Source: Candidatus Aquidulcis sp.
GTDB lineage: Bacteria > Chloroflexota > Anaerolineae > Anaerolineales > E44-bin32
Length of the DNA stretch: 11,603 nucleotides
NCBI GenBank assembly: GCA_020723365.1
Contig: DYJB01000063.1
Coordinates: 1-11,603 of the forward strand
Direction: 5' to 3'
The translations under genes and the position numbers were made by a program. Every line of letters begins with the position of its first letter. Within the stretch, counting starts at the first letter, position 1. Below are positions 1 to 6,446 of the stretch, piece after piece. Below the pieces are notes generated by a model. It searched no databases. It saw nothing but the letters and a program-made list of their open reading frames with translations, and was not told the DNA's origin.

Positions 1-603
1 AAGCAGATGCAGCGCTCCGGCCGCCGCCCGCCGATTGCGCTCCGTGCGCAGGGCGAGCAGCCGCTCATCCTCGCCGCCGGGCGCCCGATCGAGCGCCTCG
101 CGCTGCCGTGTGTACTGCACGTCGACGCGGCTGAGCTGCTCGATGGCGGACTCAAGCGCGGCAGGAAGCGAAGGGCCCGCACCCGAGGAGAGATCATGCA
201 GGCGGATGCGGCGAGAGAGCGGGGCCAGCGCCTGCGCCAGGTAGGCGCGCTGCCGGTCCACATCGAACGCCTCGGCCGGCGCCATCCAACGCCGGTGAGG
301 CACCGTTGCCAGCTCGACGTGATGGCCGGCGGCCGAGAGCAGCAGCCCGAGCGCGGCGCCGTACTCGATCCACCAGCTCAGGGCTCCCACGACCAGCAGC
401 CGCCTGGGTGCCTCGCCGCGCACGTGCGCCCCCGCCTGTTCGACAGCCTGCAGCCATTCCGGCAGAGCTGCCTGGAGCCGGTCGAGCCCGAATCCCGACG
501 CCGGGGGCCGCCCGCCCGCCAGCAGATCCTGGTAGGCGCGGCCGGCGAACGGGAGGCCTCCCAGAGCGCGCTTGAGCCCTGCGCGTGCGCCAGCTCCGCT
601 CAC
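1..603 (-). CDS. Hypothetical protein, N-terminal 201 residues, Rossmann-like start (possible GT-B glycosyltransferase)
   Basis: This frame is open from a GTG at 601-603 to the left edge, so the C-terminus lies outside the window. The GTG overlaps the wzt TGA in a GTGA arrangement, which suggests translational coupling and decides the start. I do not recognise the family with certainty. Residues about 67-101 (RRLLVVGALSWWIEYG, then an Ala/Leu-rich helix, then GHHVELATVP) read as beta-alpha-beta, like the N-terminal half of a GT-B glycosyltransferase that holds the acceptor. Residues about 110-200 are mostly helical and rich in Arg, Ala and Glu, with no membrane segment or signal peptide. Its place directly after wzm and wzt suggests a cytoplasmic enzyme acting on the exported polysaccharide. 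That role is inferred from position only, and a methyltransferase or other Rossmann enzyme is not excluded. Confidence 0.7.
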   Translation of the reverse strand, partial: MSGAGARAGLKRALGGLPFAGRAYQDLLAGGRPPASGFGLDRLQAALPEWLQAVEQAGAHVRGEAPRRLLVVGALSWWIEYGAALGLLLSAAGHHVELATVPHRRWMAPAEAFDVDRQRAYLAQALAPLSRRIRLHDLSSGAGPSLPAALESAIEQLSRVDVQYTRQREALDRAPGGEDERLLALRTERNRRAAAGALHLL

Positions 604-1862
604 CCCGCCTCCCCGATCTCCCAGGCCAGGGCCGGCCGCAGTGGCCCGCTGCGCGTCTCGGGCCAGTGGCTGCCGGGCGCGCCGGTGCCGTCGATACTGA
701 TCGAGAGCGCGTGCTCGTCGGTGAAGTAGGAGCGGATGCGGAACGACGATGCGTTGACACCCAACACGAACAGCCCCTCGTTGAGCAGGTTGGCCGGGAT
801 TCGGCAGCGGCTGATGTAGCGGCCGGCCGGCCGGGAAAGATGCTGCTCGAAGGCCCTCGGCTCATCGGTGTCGAAGCTGGTCAGAACCGGCTCGCCGCGG
901 CTCGTCGAAAGGTAGACGCCGATGCGCAGACCGGTGATCTCCTCGCTCAACTCGTACTCGAACTCGACCGAGAACGGCTCGGTGCAGGGCACGCGCTCGG
1001 CGATCCGCCCACGTTCGTCGCGCACCCGCAGCGCCATGGGCTGGAAGGGACGGGCCGAGGCCGGCACCTCGTCGGTCGCCCAGCGGCGCTCGCCCGTCTG
1101 CGCCAGCCCGGAGGTCATGTAGTAGTCGACGGCCTGGGGCGTGGGGGCGCGCAGGACCAGGCTGCCACGGTCCAGGACCAGCGTTTCCTGCGTCAGGCGC
1201 AGCACGGCCGACATGTTGTGACTGACGAATAGCACGGTGCGCCCCTGCCGGGCGACATCGCTCATCTTCCCCAGGCACTTGCGCTGGAACTCGGCATCGC
1301 CGACGGCCAGGACTTCGTCGACCACCAGCACTTCCGGCTCCAGGTGGGCGGCCACGGCGAAGGCCAGCCGCAGGTACATCCCGCTGGAGTAGCGCTTCAC
1401 CGGCGTGTCGATGAACTTGGGCACCTCGGCGAACTCGACGATCTCGTCGAACTTGGCGGCGATCTCCGTGCGCTTCATCCCCAGGATGGCGCCGTTGAGG
1501 AAGATGTTCTCCCGCCCGGTCAGCTCGGGGTGGAATCCCGTTCCCACCTCGAGCAGCGACCCGACCCGACCGTGGATCTCCGCCTCGCCCTCGGTGGGCT
1601 CGGTGATGCGCGACAGGATCTTGAGCAGCGTGCTCTTGCCCGCTCCGTTGCGGCCGATGACGCCCAGCACCTGGCCGCGCTCGACCTCGAAGCTGACATG
1701 CCGCAGCGCCCACAGGATCTCGCGGCTGGGTTTGGGGGCGCGGCCCGTGATCTGCCCGGCGCGTTCAGCCAGCGCATCGCGCAGCGTCCGGTAGCCGGAG
1801 CTCAACGCGCCCAGGCGGTATTCCTTCCCCAGGTCGTGGACGCGGATCGCCTTCTCGCTCAT
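600..1862 (-). CDS. wzt: Polysaccharide ABC exporter, ATP-binding subunit with C-terminal carbohydrate-binding-type domain (Wzt)
   Basis: This 420-residue protein is the ATPase that powers export of an undecaprenyl-linked polysaccharide across the inner membrane with the Wzm permease. The nucleotide-binding domain fills about residues 5-250. It has Walker A GRNGAGKST (70-78), the signature YSSGM (158-162) in the form typical of Wzt/TagH proteins, Walker B VLVVDE (178-183) and the switch histidine in SHN (214-216). Residues about 255-420 are an extra domain with alternating hydrophobic strands. Its position and length match the Wzt C-terminal beta-sandwich which, in E. coli O9a Wzt (about 430 residues), binds the modified chain end. 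The ATG at 1862 lies 2 nt after the wzm stop. The frame stays open upstream through wzm, but the family N-terminus begins at this ATG. The C-terminal domain is called from layout, so its ligand is unknown. Confidence 0.95.
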   Translation of the reverse strand: MSEKAIRVHDLGKEYRLGALSSGYRTLRDALAERAGQITGRAPKPSREILWALRHVSFEVERGQVLGVIGRNGAGKSTLLKILSRITEPTEGEAEIHGRVGSLLEVGTGFHPELTGRENIFLNGAILGMKRTEIAAKFDEIVEFAEVPKFIDTPVKRYSSGMYLRLAFAVAAHLEPEVLVVDEVLAVGDAEFQRKCLGKMSDVARQGRTVLFVSHNMSAVLRLTQETLVLDRGSLVLRAPTPQAVDYYMTSGLAQTGERRWATDEVPASARPFQPMALRVRDERGRIAERVPCTEPFSVEFEYELSEEITGLRIGVYLSTSRGEPVLTSFDTDEPRAFEQHLSRPAGRYISRCRIPANLLNEGLFVLGVNASSFRIRSYFTDEHALSISIDGTGAPGSHWPETRSGPLRPALAWEIGEAG

Positions 1863-1864
1863 CG

Positions 1865-2704
1865 TCACACCACGTCGGCGAAGGTGCGTTCCATTCGCCG
1901 GAAGTACAACGCCCCGCTGGCCAGGAGCAGCAGGGAGACGACGGCGGACTCGAGGACCAGCACCGCCGGGAATTGCGTCCCTCCCAGGATGGCCCAGCGG
2001 AAACCCATCACCACGCCTGCCACCGGGTTGAGGCCGTAGACCCAGCGCCACAGCGGGTCGGTGATCAGGTTGACCGAGTACACGATCGGCGATGCGTACA
2101 TCCAGGCCTGCACGGCGAAGGGGACAACGTGTCCGACATCCCGGTAGGTGACGTTCATCGCCGAAACCCACAGCCCGACCCCGAGGGCCGTCACGAGCGC
2201 CAGCAGGATGAACAGCGGGACGGTGAGCAGGCGGGCGGAGAACGGCACGCCATAGACGACCATCATCCCCACCAGCACGATAAAGGAGAGGCCGAAGTCC
2301 ACCAGGCCCGAGACCACCGATGCCAGCGGAATGGACAGGCGCGGGAAGTACACCTTGGTGATCAGGTTGGCGCCCGTGACCAGCGAGTTGCCGGCCTTCG
2401 TGACCCCTTCCTGGAACAGGATCCACGGCAGCAGTCCCGAGAAGTAGAAGATCGGTCCCGGGTAGCCGTCGGTAGGGACGGACGCCAGCCGGTCGAAGAC
2501 GAAGTAGAAGATGACCATCGTCAGGAACGGCTTGAGGATGGCCCAGGCCGCGCCCAGCAGCGTCTGTTTGTAGCGCACCATGACATCGCGCCAGGTGAGG
2601 AAGAAGATCAGCTCGCGGTAGCGCCACAGCTCGCGCAGGTTGAGTGCGCTCCAGCCGCGCGACGGCCGGATGAGGGTGGCCGGGGCGGTCGCCTCGGTGC
2701 TCAT
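1865..2704 (-). CDS. wzm: Polysaccharide ABC exporter, permease subunit (Wzm/ABC-2 type)
   Basis: This 279-residue integral membrane protein forms the channel partner of the adjacent Wzt. The N-terminus has an amphipathic stretch rich in Arg, Trp and Leu, then the hallmark RYKQTLLGAAWAILKP, which is the conserved entry to the first membrane helix in ABC-2 polysaccharide and teichoic acid permeases. About six hydrophobic segments follow. A late motif, NPVAGVVMGFRWAILG, precedes the last helix, and the protein ends in a short basic/aromatic tail (FRRMERTFADVV). Length is normal for the family (about 260-280). The start at 2704 was chosen because its ATG overlaps the fcl TGA as ATGA and sits just before the family N-terminus. 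A longer reading back to 3049 would be translated out of frame inside fcl and is not credible. It is co-transcribed with fcl and wzt and very likely translationally coupled to fcl. Confidence 0.95.
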   Translation of the reverse strand: MSTEATAPATLIRPSRGWSALNLRELWRYRELIFFLTWRDVMVRYKQTLLGAAWAILKPFLTMVIFYFVFDRLASVPTDGYPGPIFYFSGLLPWILFQEGVTKAGNSLVTGANLITKVYFPRLSIPLASVVSGLVDFGLSFIVLVGMMVVYGVPFSARLLTVPLFILLALVTALGVGLWVSAMNVTYRDVGHVVPFAVQAWMYASPIVYSVNLITDPLWRWVYGLNPVAGVVMGFRWAILGGTQFPAVLVLESAVVSLLLLASGALYFRRMERTFADVV

Positions 2705-3681
2705 GCCGGGACCGCTCCGGCGAAGCGCACCTGGTTGGCCAGGTACCAATCGACCGTCTGACGCAGACCGTCCTCGAACGAGGTCTGTGCCCGGAACCCG
2801 AAGAGCGCTTCGGCCTTCGAGGTCTCCAGCGCCCGGCGCGGCTGGCCGTTGGGTTTGCCATGGTCCCACACCACGCGGCCCTGGAAGCCTGTCAGGCGCG
2901 CGACCAGCGCCGCCAGATCGCGGATGCTGATCTCGCGTCCCGATCCCAGGTTCACCGGCTCGCTGTCGTTGTAGCGCTCGGTCGCCAGCAGGATGCCTTC
3001 GGCGGCGTCGGCGAAGATGAACTCGCGCGTCGGGGAACCGTCCCCCCACAGCACGACCTCCTCCCGGCCCTCCTGCTTCGCCTCAACGCACTTGCGGATC
3101 AGGGCCGGGATGACATGCGAGGTCTCCAGGTTGAAGTTGTCGCGCGGGCCGTACATGTTCACCGGCAGGAGGAAGATCGAATTGAACCCATACTGCTGGC
3201 GGTAGGCCTGCGATTGAACCAGCATCATCTTCTTCGCCAGCCCGTAGGGAGCGTTGGTTTCCTCGGGGTAGCCGTTCCAGAGATCCTCTTCGCGGAACGG
3301 CACCGGTGTGAACTTGGGGTAGGCGCAGACCGTGCCCAGGGCGACGAACTTCTCCACGCCGCGCTTCCACGCTTCGTGCATGAGCTGCACGCCCATCATC
3401 AGGTTGTCGTAGAAGAACTCGGCCGGGTGCAGCCGGTTGGCCCCGATGCCGCCCACGTGGGCGGCCAGGTGCAGGATGACGTCCGGCCGGGCGCGGTCGA
3501 GCACGCGCACGATCTCCGACTGCTGCACCAGGTCGTACTCCTCGATCAGCGGAACGAAGACTTCGGCCGCACCGCGCTGGCGCAGCTTCTCGAGGATGTA
3601 GGAACCGAGGAAGCCCGCGCCCCCGGTCACGCATACCCGCCGTTTGGCCCAATACCCGACACCGGTTTGATCGCCGCTCAT
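2701..3681 (-). CDS. fcl: GDP-L-fucose synthase (GDP-4-keto-6-deoxymannose 3,5-epimerase/4-reductase)
   Basis: This 326-residue extended short-chain dehydrogenase catalyses the last two steps from GDP-4-keto-6-deoxy-D-mannose to GDP-L-fucose with NADPH, in the cytoplasm. The nucleotide-binding loop TGGAGFLG is at 19-26. LGTVCAYPKFTPVPF (116-130) matches the family's catalytic segment, with T118 where E. coli Fcl has Ser107 and C120 where it has Cys109. The YxxxK pair is Y147/K151, and SHVIPALIRK (189-198) carries the histidine equivalent to E. coli His179, here H190. The dehydratase that makes its substrate, gmd, is about 7 kb away at the head of the other operon. The gene begins 60 bp after the regulator's stop and overlaps wzm by 4 bp (ATGA). 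A GGAAGGGAG purine stretch upstream of the ATG can serve as ribosome binding site. I see no promoter of its own in the 60-bp gap, so it is probably expressed from the regulator's promoter. Confidence 0.96.
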   Translation of the reverse strand: MSGDQTGVGYWAKRRVCVTGGAGFLGSYILEKLRQRGAAEVFVPLIEEYDLVQQSEIVRVLDRARPDVILHLAAHVGGIGANRLHPAEFFYDNLMMGVQLMHEAWKRGVEKFVALGTVCAYPKFTPVPFREEDLWNGYPEETNAPYGLAKKMMLVQSQAYRQQYGFNSIFLLPVNMYGPRDNFNLETSHVIPALIRKCVEAKQEGREEVVLWGDGSPTREFIFADAAEGILLATERYNDSEPVNLGSGREISIRDLAALVARLTGFQGRVVWDHGKPNGQPRRALETSKAEALFGFRAQTSFEDGLRQTVDWYLANQVRFAGAVPA

Positions 3682-3741
3682 ACTCCGCCGCTCCCTTCCA
3701 TCGGAAACATACGCGAAGGCCGCTCGCCAGGGCGCCGCACG

Positions 3742-4251
3742 TCAGTCGCCAGCCGCCGCGCGGCGGCCGGGGCCCGCCTCCTGCCGGAGGGTCACCTTCT
3801 GCCCATGCACCTCGACGACGGCCACCCCTTCGCCGCCCTCGTCCGAGACGACCGGCACACCCTGCTCGAGGCAGGTCAGCCGGCACACATCGGCGATGTC
3901 GCCGTCGCCGGCGATGTGGATGGCGCGCGCCCCGCGCCCCTGTGCCTCGGCCAGCGCGGCGCGTGACTGCTGGCGCACGTGGCGGTAGAGCGTCATGGAG
4001 GTCTCGACGTAGTTGAGGGTCAGCTGGGCGCGCAGCGCCAGGCCCTCCGGCGTCAGGATGTAGCGCAGCTTGCGCCGCTCGGCGCGCTTGACTTTGATGT
4101 AGCCCTTGGCGATCAGGCGCTTGAGGTACCAGTTGACCGTGCCGACGGCGACGCCCAGTCGGCCGGCCATCGTCGACTGCGTAGTGTCGGGGTCCTGGGC
4201 GATCTGCTCCAGCAGGCCCAGCTCATGGACTTCTTCGCGCAATGCCGTCAT
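3742..4251 (-). CDS. Winged-helix (MarR/EPS-associated type) transcriptional regulator with fused C-terminal domain
   Basis: This 169-residue protein is the likely local regulator. Residues 10-68 form a winged helix: a first helix around ELGLLEQIAQ, the turn TTQSTMAGRLG (23-33), a recognition helix VGTVNWYLKRLIAKG (36-50), and a basic wing YIKVKRAERRKLRYILT (51-67). The order and spacing resemble the MarR-like regulators found with exopolysaccharide clusters (from memory). A helical linker (about 72-104) leads to a small second domain: AIHIAGDGDIADVCRLTCLE (110-129), then VPVVSDEGG and VAVVEVHGQKVTL. This looks like the start of a Rossmann-type fold with the glycine pattern GDGD, plus two cysteines at C123 and C127. 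It may sense a ligand, though this is inference. The ATG follows AAAGGGGAGC, so Shine-Dalgarno spacing is short. The gene is first in the operon with fcl-wzm-wzt, and its promoter carries the same inverted repeat as the gmd promoter, so autoregulation is likely. Confidence 0.9.
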   Translation of the reverse strand: MTALREEVHELGLLEQIAQDPDTTQSTMAGRLGVAVGTVNWYLKRLIAKGYIKVKRAERRKLRYILTPEGLALRAQLTLNYVETSMTLYRHVRQQSRAALAEAQGRGARAIHIAGDGDIADVCRLTCLEQGVPVVSDEGGEGVAVVEVHGQKVTLRQEAGPGRRAAAGD

Positions 4252-4265
4252 GCTCCCCTTTCAAT

Positions 4266-4280
4266 ATTCAGTCCCTGAAT
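4266..4280. promoter_or_regulatory. Operator-like inverted repeat ATTCAG-N3-CTGAAT (regulator promoter)
   Basis: This is a perfect 6-bp inverted repeat with a 3-bp spacer (TCC on the plus strand), centred at 4273. It overlaps the 3' end of the -10 box (4279-4284) and covers the predicted transcription start near 4272, where a bound dimer would block RNA polymerase. The site ends 14 nt before the regulator's ATG. An almost identical site lies at 11560-11574. Binding by the regulator encoded immediately downstream is inferred, not shown. Confidence 0.75.
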
Positions 4281-4306
4281 TATAACCCGGGCCGGCCCCA
4301 GGTCAA
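4279..4306 (-). promoter_or_regulatory. Sigma70-type promoter of the regulator-fcl-wzm-wzt operon
   Basis: On the minus strand, TTGACC (4301-4306) and TATAAT (4279-4284) are separated by 16 bp. The -10 hexamer is a perfect match and the -35 hexamer matches TTGACA at five of six bases. This AT-rich patch stands out in a very GC-rich background. The predicted transcript starts near 4272, giving a leader of only about 20 nt before the regulator's ATG. Confidence 0.8.
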
Positions 4307-4364
4307 GCCACCGGATTCTCCGCCCCTCCCCCGCCGAACATGAGCAGTGAACCGGGACCGGCGG

Positions 4365-6362
4365 CTACGGACGGCAGGCCTGGAGGTCGTAGAGCCGGCG
4401 TTCGGGGTTCCGGCCGGAATCAAGATCACGGGCGATCAGCGAGGCGCAACCCGCCTCGTACTCGGCCCGCACCGCCGGGCTCATCGAGGCCCACCAGTCG
4501 CTGTCCACATAGGCGTAGCGGTAGCCGCCGGCCAGGACGGCCTGCGGGTGCGGATCGGCCACCAGCGCCTCCCATTCGGGCACCGGACTGAAGTCGGTGC
4601 GGGTGGAGCGCGTCCGCAGTCCTGTGAGGATGACCGCCCGGTAGGGATGGGAATCAAGGACCCACGCACCCTGCTCCAACGTGCCCCACACGCGGCGTGT
4701 CATGCCGGCATCGACCGGGGCAATGTCTTCGCTGAAGACGCTTGTACCGATCGCCGAGAGCAGCCCGGCGAAGACCACCACTCCGCCGGCCACCGTGAGC
4801 GCGCCCCACGCGATCCCCGCGGTCGGTATCCGCCAGGACCTCGAACGGCGCGCCAGCACGAAGAGAACGGGGACAGCCAGGAGCGCCCAGGTGCCGAGCG
4901 CATAAGCTGAGAAGCGCGTGATGTCACGGTCGACCGAGTACTCGACGACCGTGGGGATGATCGCCGCTACGAAACTGCCCAGCGCCAGGGCCGCCAGTTC
5001 ATAGCGGCGCCGCGCGGAGCGCCGCAGGAGGACCAGCGCTGCCGGCATCGCCAGCAGCGGCCAGCCGGCCTCGGCCAGCCCCACCAGGAGTTCCAGCGGT
5101 CGATCGAATCGCAGCAGCCCGAGATGCGCGGAGACGATGGCCGGGGGCCATCGCAAACCTATCCCGGCGGTCGCGGCTGCCGTGTGGGCATCGAAGGACA
5201 GCAGCCCGCCGGTCACCTCCGTCAACGTCCCGCCCTGCACGGCGGCCAGCACCCCGGCCGCCAGGACACTCAGGGCTGCCAATGCGGCCGATCGCCCCGG
5301 CCCAGGCACCCTCCGCCCCAGCCAGCCGGCGGCAGCGACCAGCACGAGCGCACCGCCGAAGAGCAAGAAGTCGGTCTCCCAGGTGAGGGCCAGAAGCGCC
5401 AGGATCAACGCCCAGACAACAGCAGCCCAGGCGGATCGCTCACGGCGGAGCGTGAGCAGCAAGAGCAGAACTAGCGCCCGCGAGAGGCCCACGGCAGCCG
5501 ACTGCATCCCGAGGATGAAGGGCTCACTCATCCCGTTGACGAAGGCGAAGGGAATGCCGCCGACCGGGCCTCCGCTAATGACCCAGTCCTGCAGAAGCGC
5601 CGTGTCCAGGCGGGAGGCGGTCGTGGCGCCGGAGCCCCACAGCGTGATCGTCTGACTTGCGGCTGCGATCCAGCTCGCAGGAGCCAGTAGCAGCAGCCAA
5701 CGGGCGCCGGTGGCGAAGGTCACGATCGCCGCCAGCGCGTAGCCGCCTGCGCCCCGATGCGTCAGGCGCCTCCCGAGATGCCATGCCAATAAGATCGCCA
5801 GCCCGCCCAGCATTCCCTTGCTGACGTCCAAGGCGCTCCACGGCATCAGGCCCCCGAGCGCCAACATCTCGGCCCCCGGCAGCAGACCTCCGTAGTGGTA
5901 CTTGAAGGGAACCGCGCCGTCCATGTAGAACGGCGGCGGGACGTTGCCCTGTGCCAGCAGGGAGACCAGCGAGAGGTTCTTGCGGTCGTCGAGAATGGCG
6001 ACGCCGCGACCGACCTGCGTGATGACCAGCGCCATCAGCAGCCACGCCAGCAACTGGGGCCAGGCGCGCAGGAGTGATTCGAGATCAGGACGGCGTACGT
6101 GACGCCAGCCGAGGGCCACCCCGGACCCGCCCACCACCACGGCCGATACGGCGAAGGCCGCTGCAGTGGGCAGGAGGCGCGCCAGCAAGTTGGCGAGGGC
6201 CAGGTGCAGCGCCATCCCGATCGCCGGTCCGACGGCAATCCGTTCTGCCGAACTCACCCGGAAGAGGGCCAGCGACAGCAGCCAGCCGCCCCCCGCCCAC
6301 AGCAGGCCGGATAGGAGCAAGGGGACAAGGGATTCGGGCCGGCCGTTCAGAAACCAGTACAT
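4365..6362 (-). CDS. Polytopic membrane protein, putative GT-C-type glycosyltransferase (665 aa)
   Basis: The protein has about a dozen hydrophobic segments from residue 11 to about 540, then a soluble tail (about 545-665). I do not recognise a named family. Support for a GT-C fold (lipid-phosphate-sugar-dependent transferase) is the acidic pair DD at 125-126 after an early membrane helix (VAILDDRKNLSL), where GT-C enzymes place their catalytic acid in the first outer loop. Next comes VPPPFYMDGAVPFKYHYGG (141-159), resembling the proline/aromatic loop of such enzymes. The tail holds VLDSHPYRAVILTGLRTRS (568-586) and GYRYAYVDSDWW (613-624), a conserved-looking outer domain. It is last in the gmd operon, 84 bp after the preceding GT-C-like gene, and follows a lipid-phosphate-sugar synthase that could supply its donor. 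The ATG has only a weak ribosome binding site, but no ATG, GTG or TTG lies upstream in frame before the stop at 6447-6449. A polymerase or ligase role is possible. Confidence 0.85.
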   Translation of the reverse strand: MYWFLNGRPESLVPLLLSGLLWAGGGWLLSLALFRVSSAERIAVGPAIGMALHLALANLLARLLPTAAAFAVSAVVVGGSGVALGWRHVRRPDLESLLRAWPQLLAWLLMALVITQVGRGVAILDDRKNLSLVSLLAQGNVPPPFYMDGAVPFKYHYGGLLPGAEMLALGGLMPWSALDVSKGMLGGLAILLAWHLGRRLTHRGAGGYALAAIVTFATGARWLLLLAPASWIAAASQTITLWGSGATTASRLDTALLQDWVISGGPVGGIPFAFVNGMSEPFILGMQSAAVGLSRALVLLLLLTLRRERSAWAAVVWALILALLALTWETDFLLFGGALVLVAAAGWLGRRVPGPGRSAALAALSVLAAGVLAAVQGGTLTEVTGGLLSFDAHTAAATAGIGLRWPPAIVSAHLGLLRFDRPLELLVGLAEAGWPLLAMPAALVLLRRSARRRYELAALALGSFVAAIIPTVVEYSVDRDITRFSAYALGTWALLAVPVLFVLARRSRSWRIPTAGIAWGALTVAGGVVVFAGLLSAIGTSVFSEDIAPVDAGMTRRVWGTLEQGAWVLDSHPYRAVILTGLRTRSTRTDFSPVPEWEALVADPHPQAVLAGGYRYAYVDSDWWASMSPAVRAEYEAGCASLIARDLDSGRNPERRLYDLQACRP

Positions 6363-6446
6363 GCCTGGATCCAGACACTGTCGATGTGCCGAGGCGGAAG
6401 GAAAGTTGTGGCGTGCGGCGGGTTGCGGTGGCTGGGACCCATCAGG

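Noticed and set aside
1863..2861. A 753-residue open frame that joins wzt to an upstream extension through wzm and into fcl.
   Set aside because: The extension is the out-of-frame reading of wzm and the fcl end. It is Arg/Pro/Gly-rich, has no family resemblance, and the conserved Wzt N-terminus begins at the ATG at 1862.
2860..3966. A 368-codon plus-strand frame antisense to fcl and the regulator.
   Set aside because: It spans two real genes and their intergenic gap, has no domain, and would cross the conserved catalytic motifs of fcl on the other strand. It is a GC-rich shadow.
4307..4364. Possible transcription terminator between the last membrane protein gene and the regulator promoter.
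   Set aside because: The gap is GC-rich but shows no clear stem-loop followed by a T-run on the minus strand. Readthrough from the gmd operon into the regulator operon cannot be excluded.
6363..6446. Possible promoter in the 84-bp gap between the two large membrane protein genes.
   Set aside because: No pair of -35 and -10 hexamers at proper spacing and no copy of the ATTCAG-N3-CTGAAT repeat. It is most simply an intra-operon spacer.
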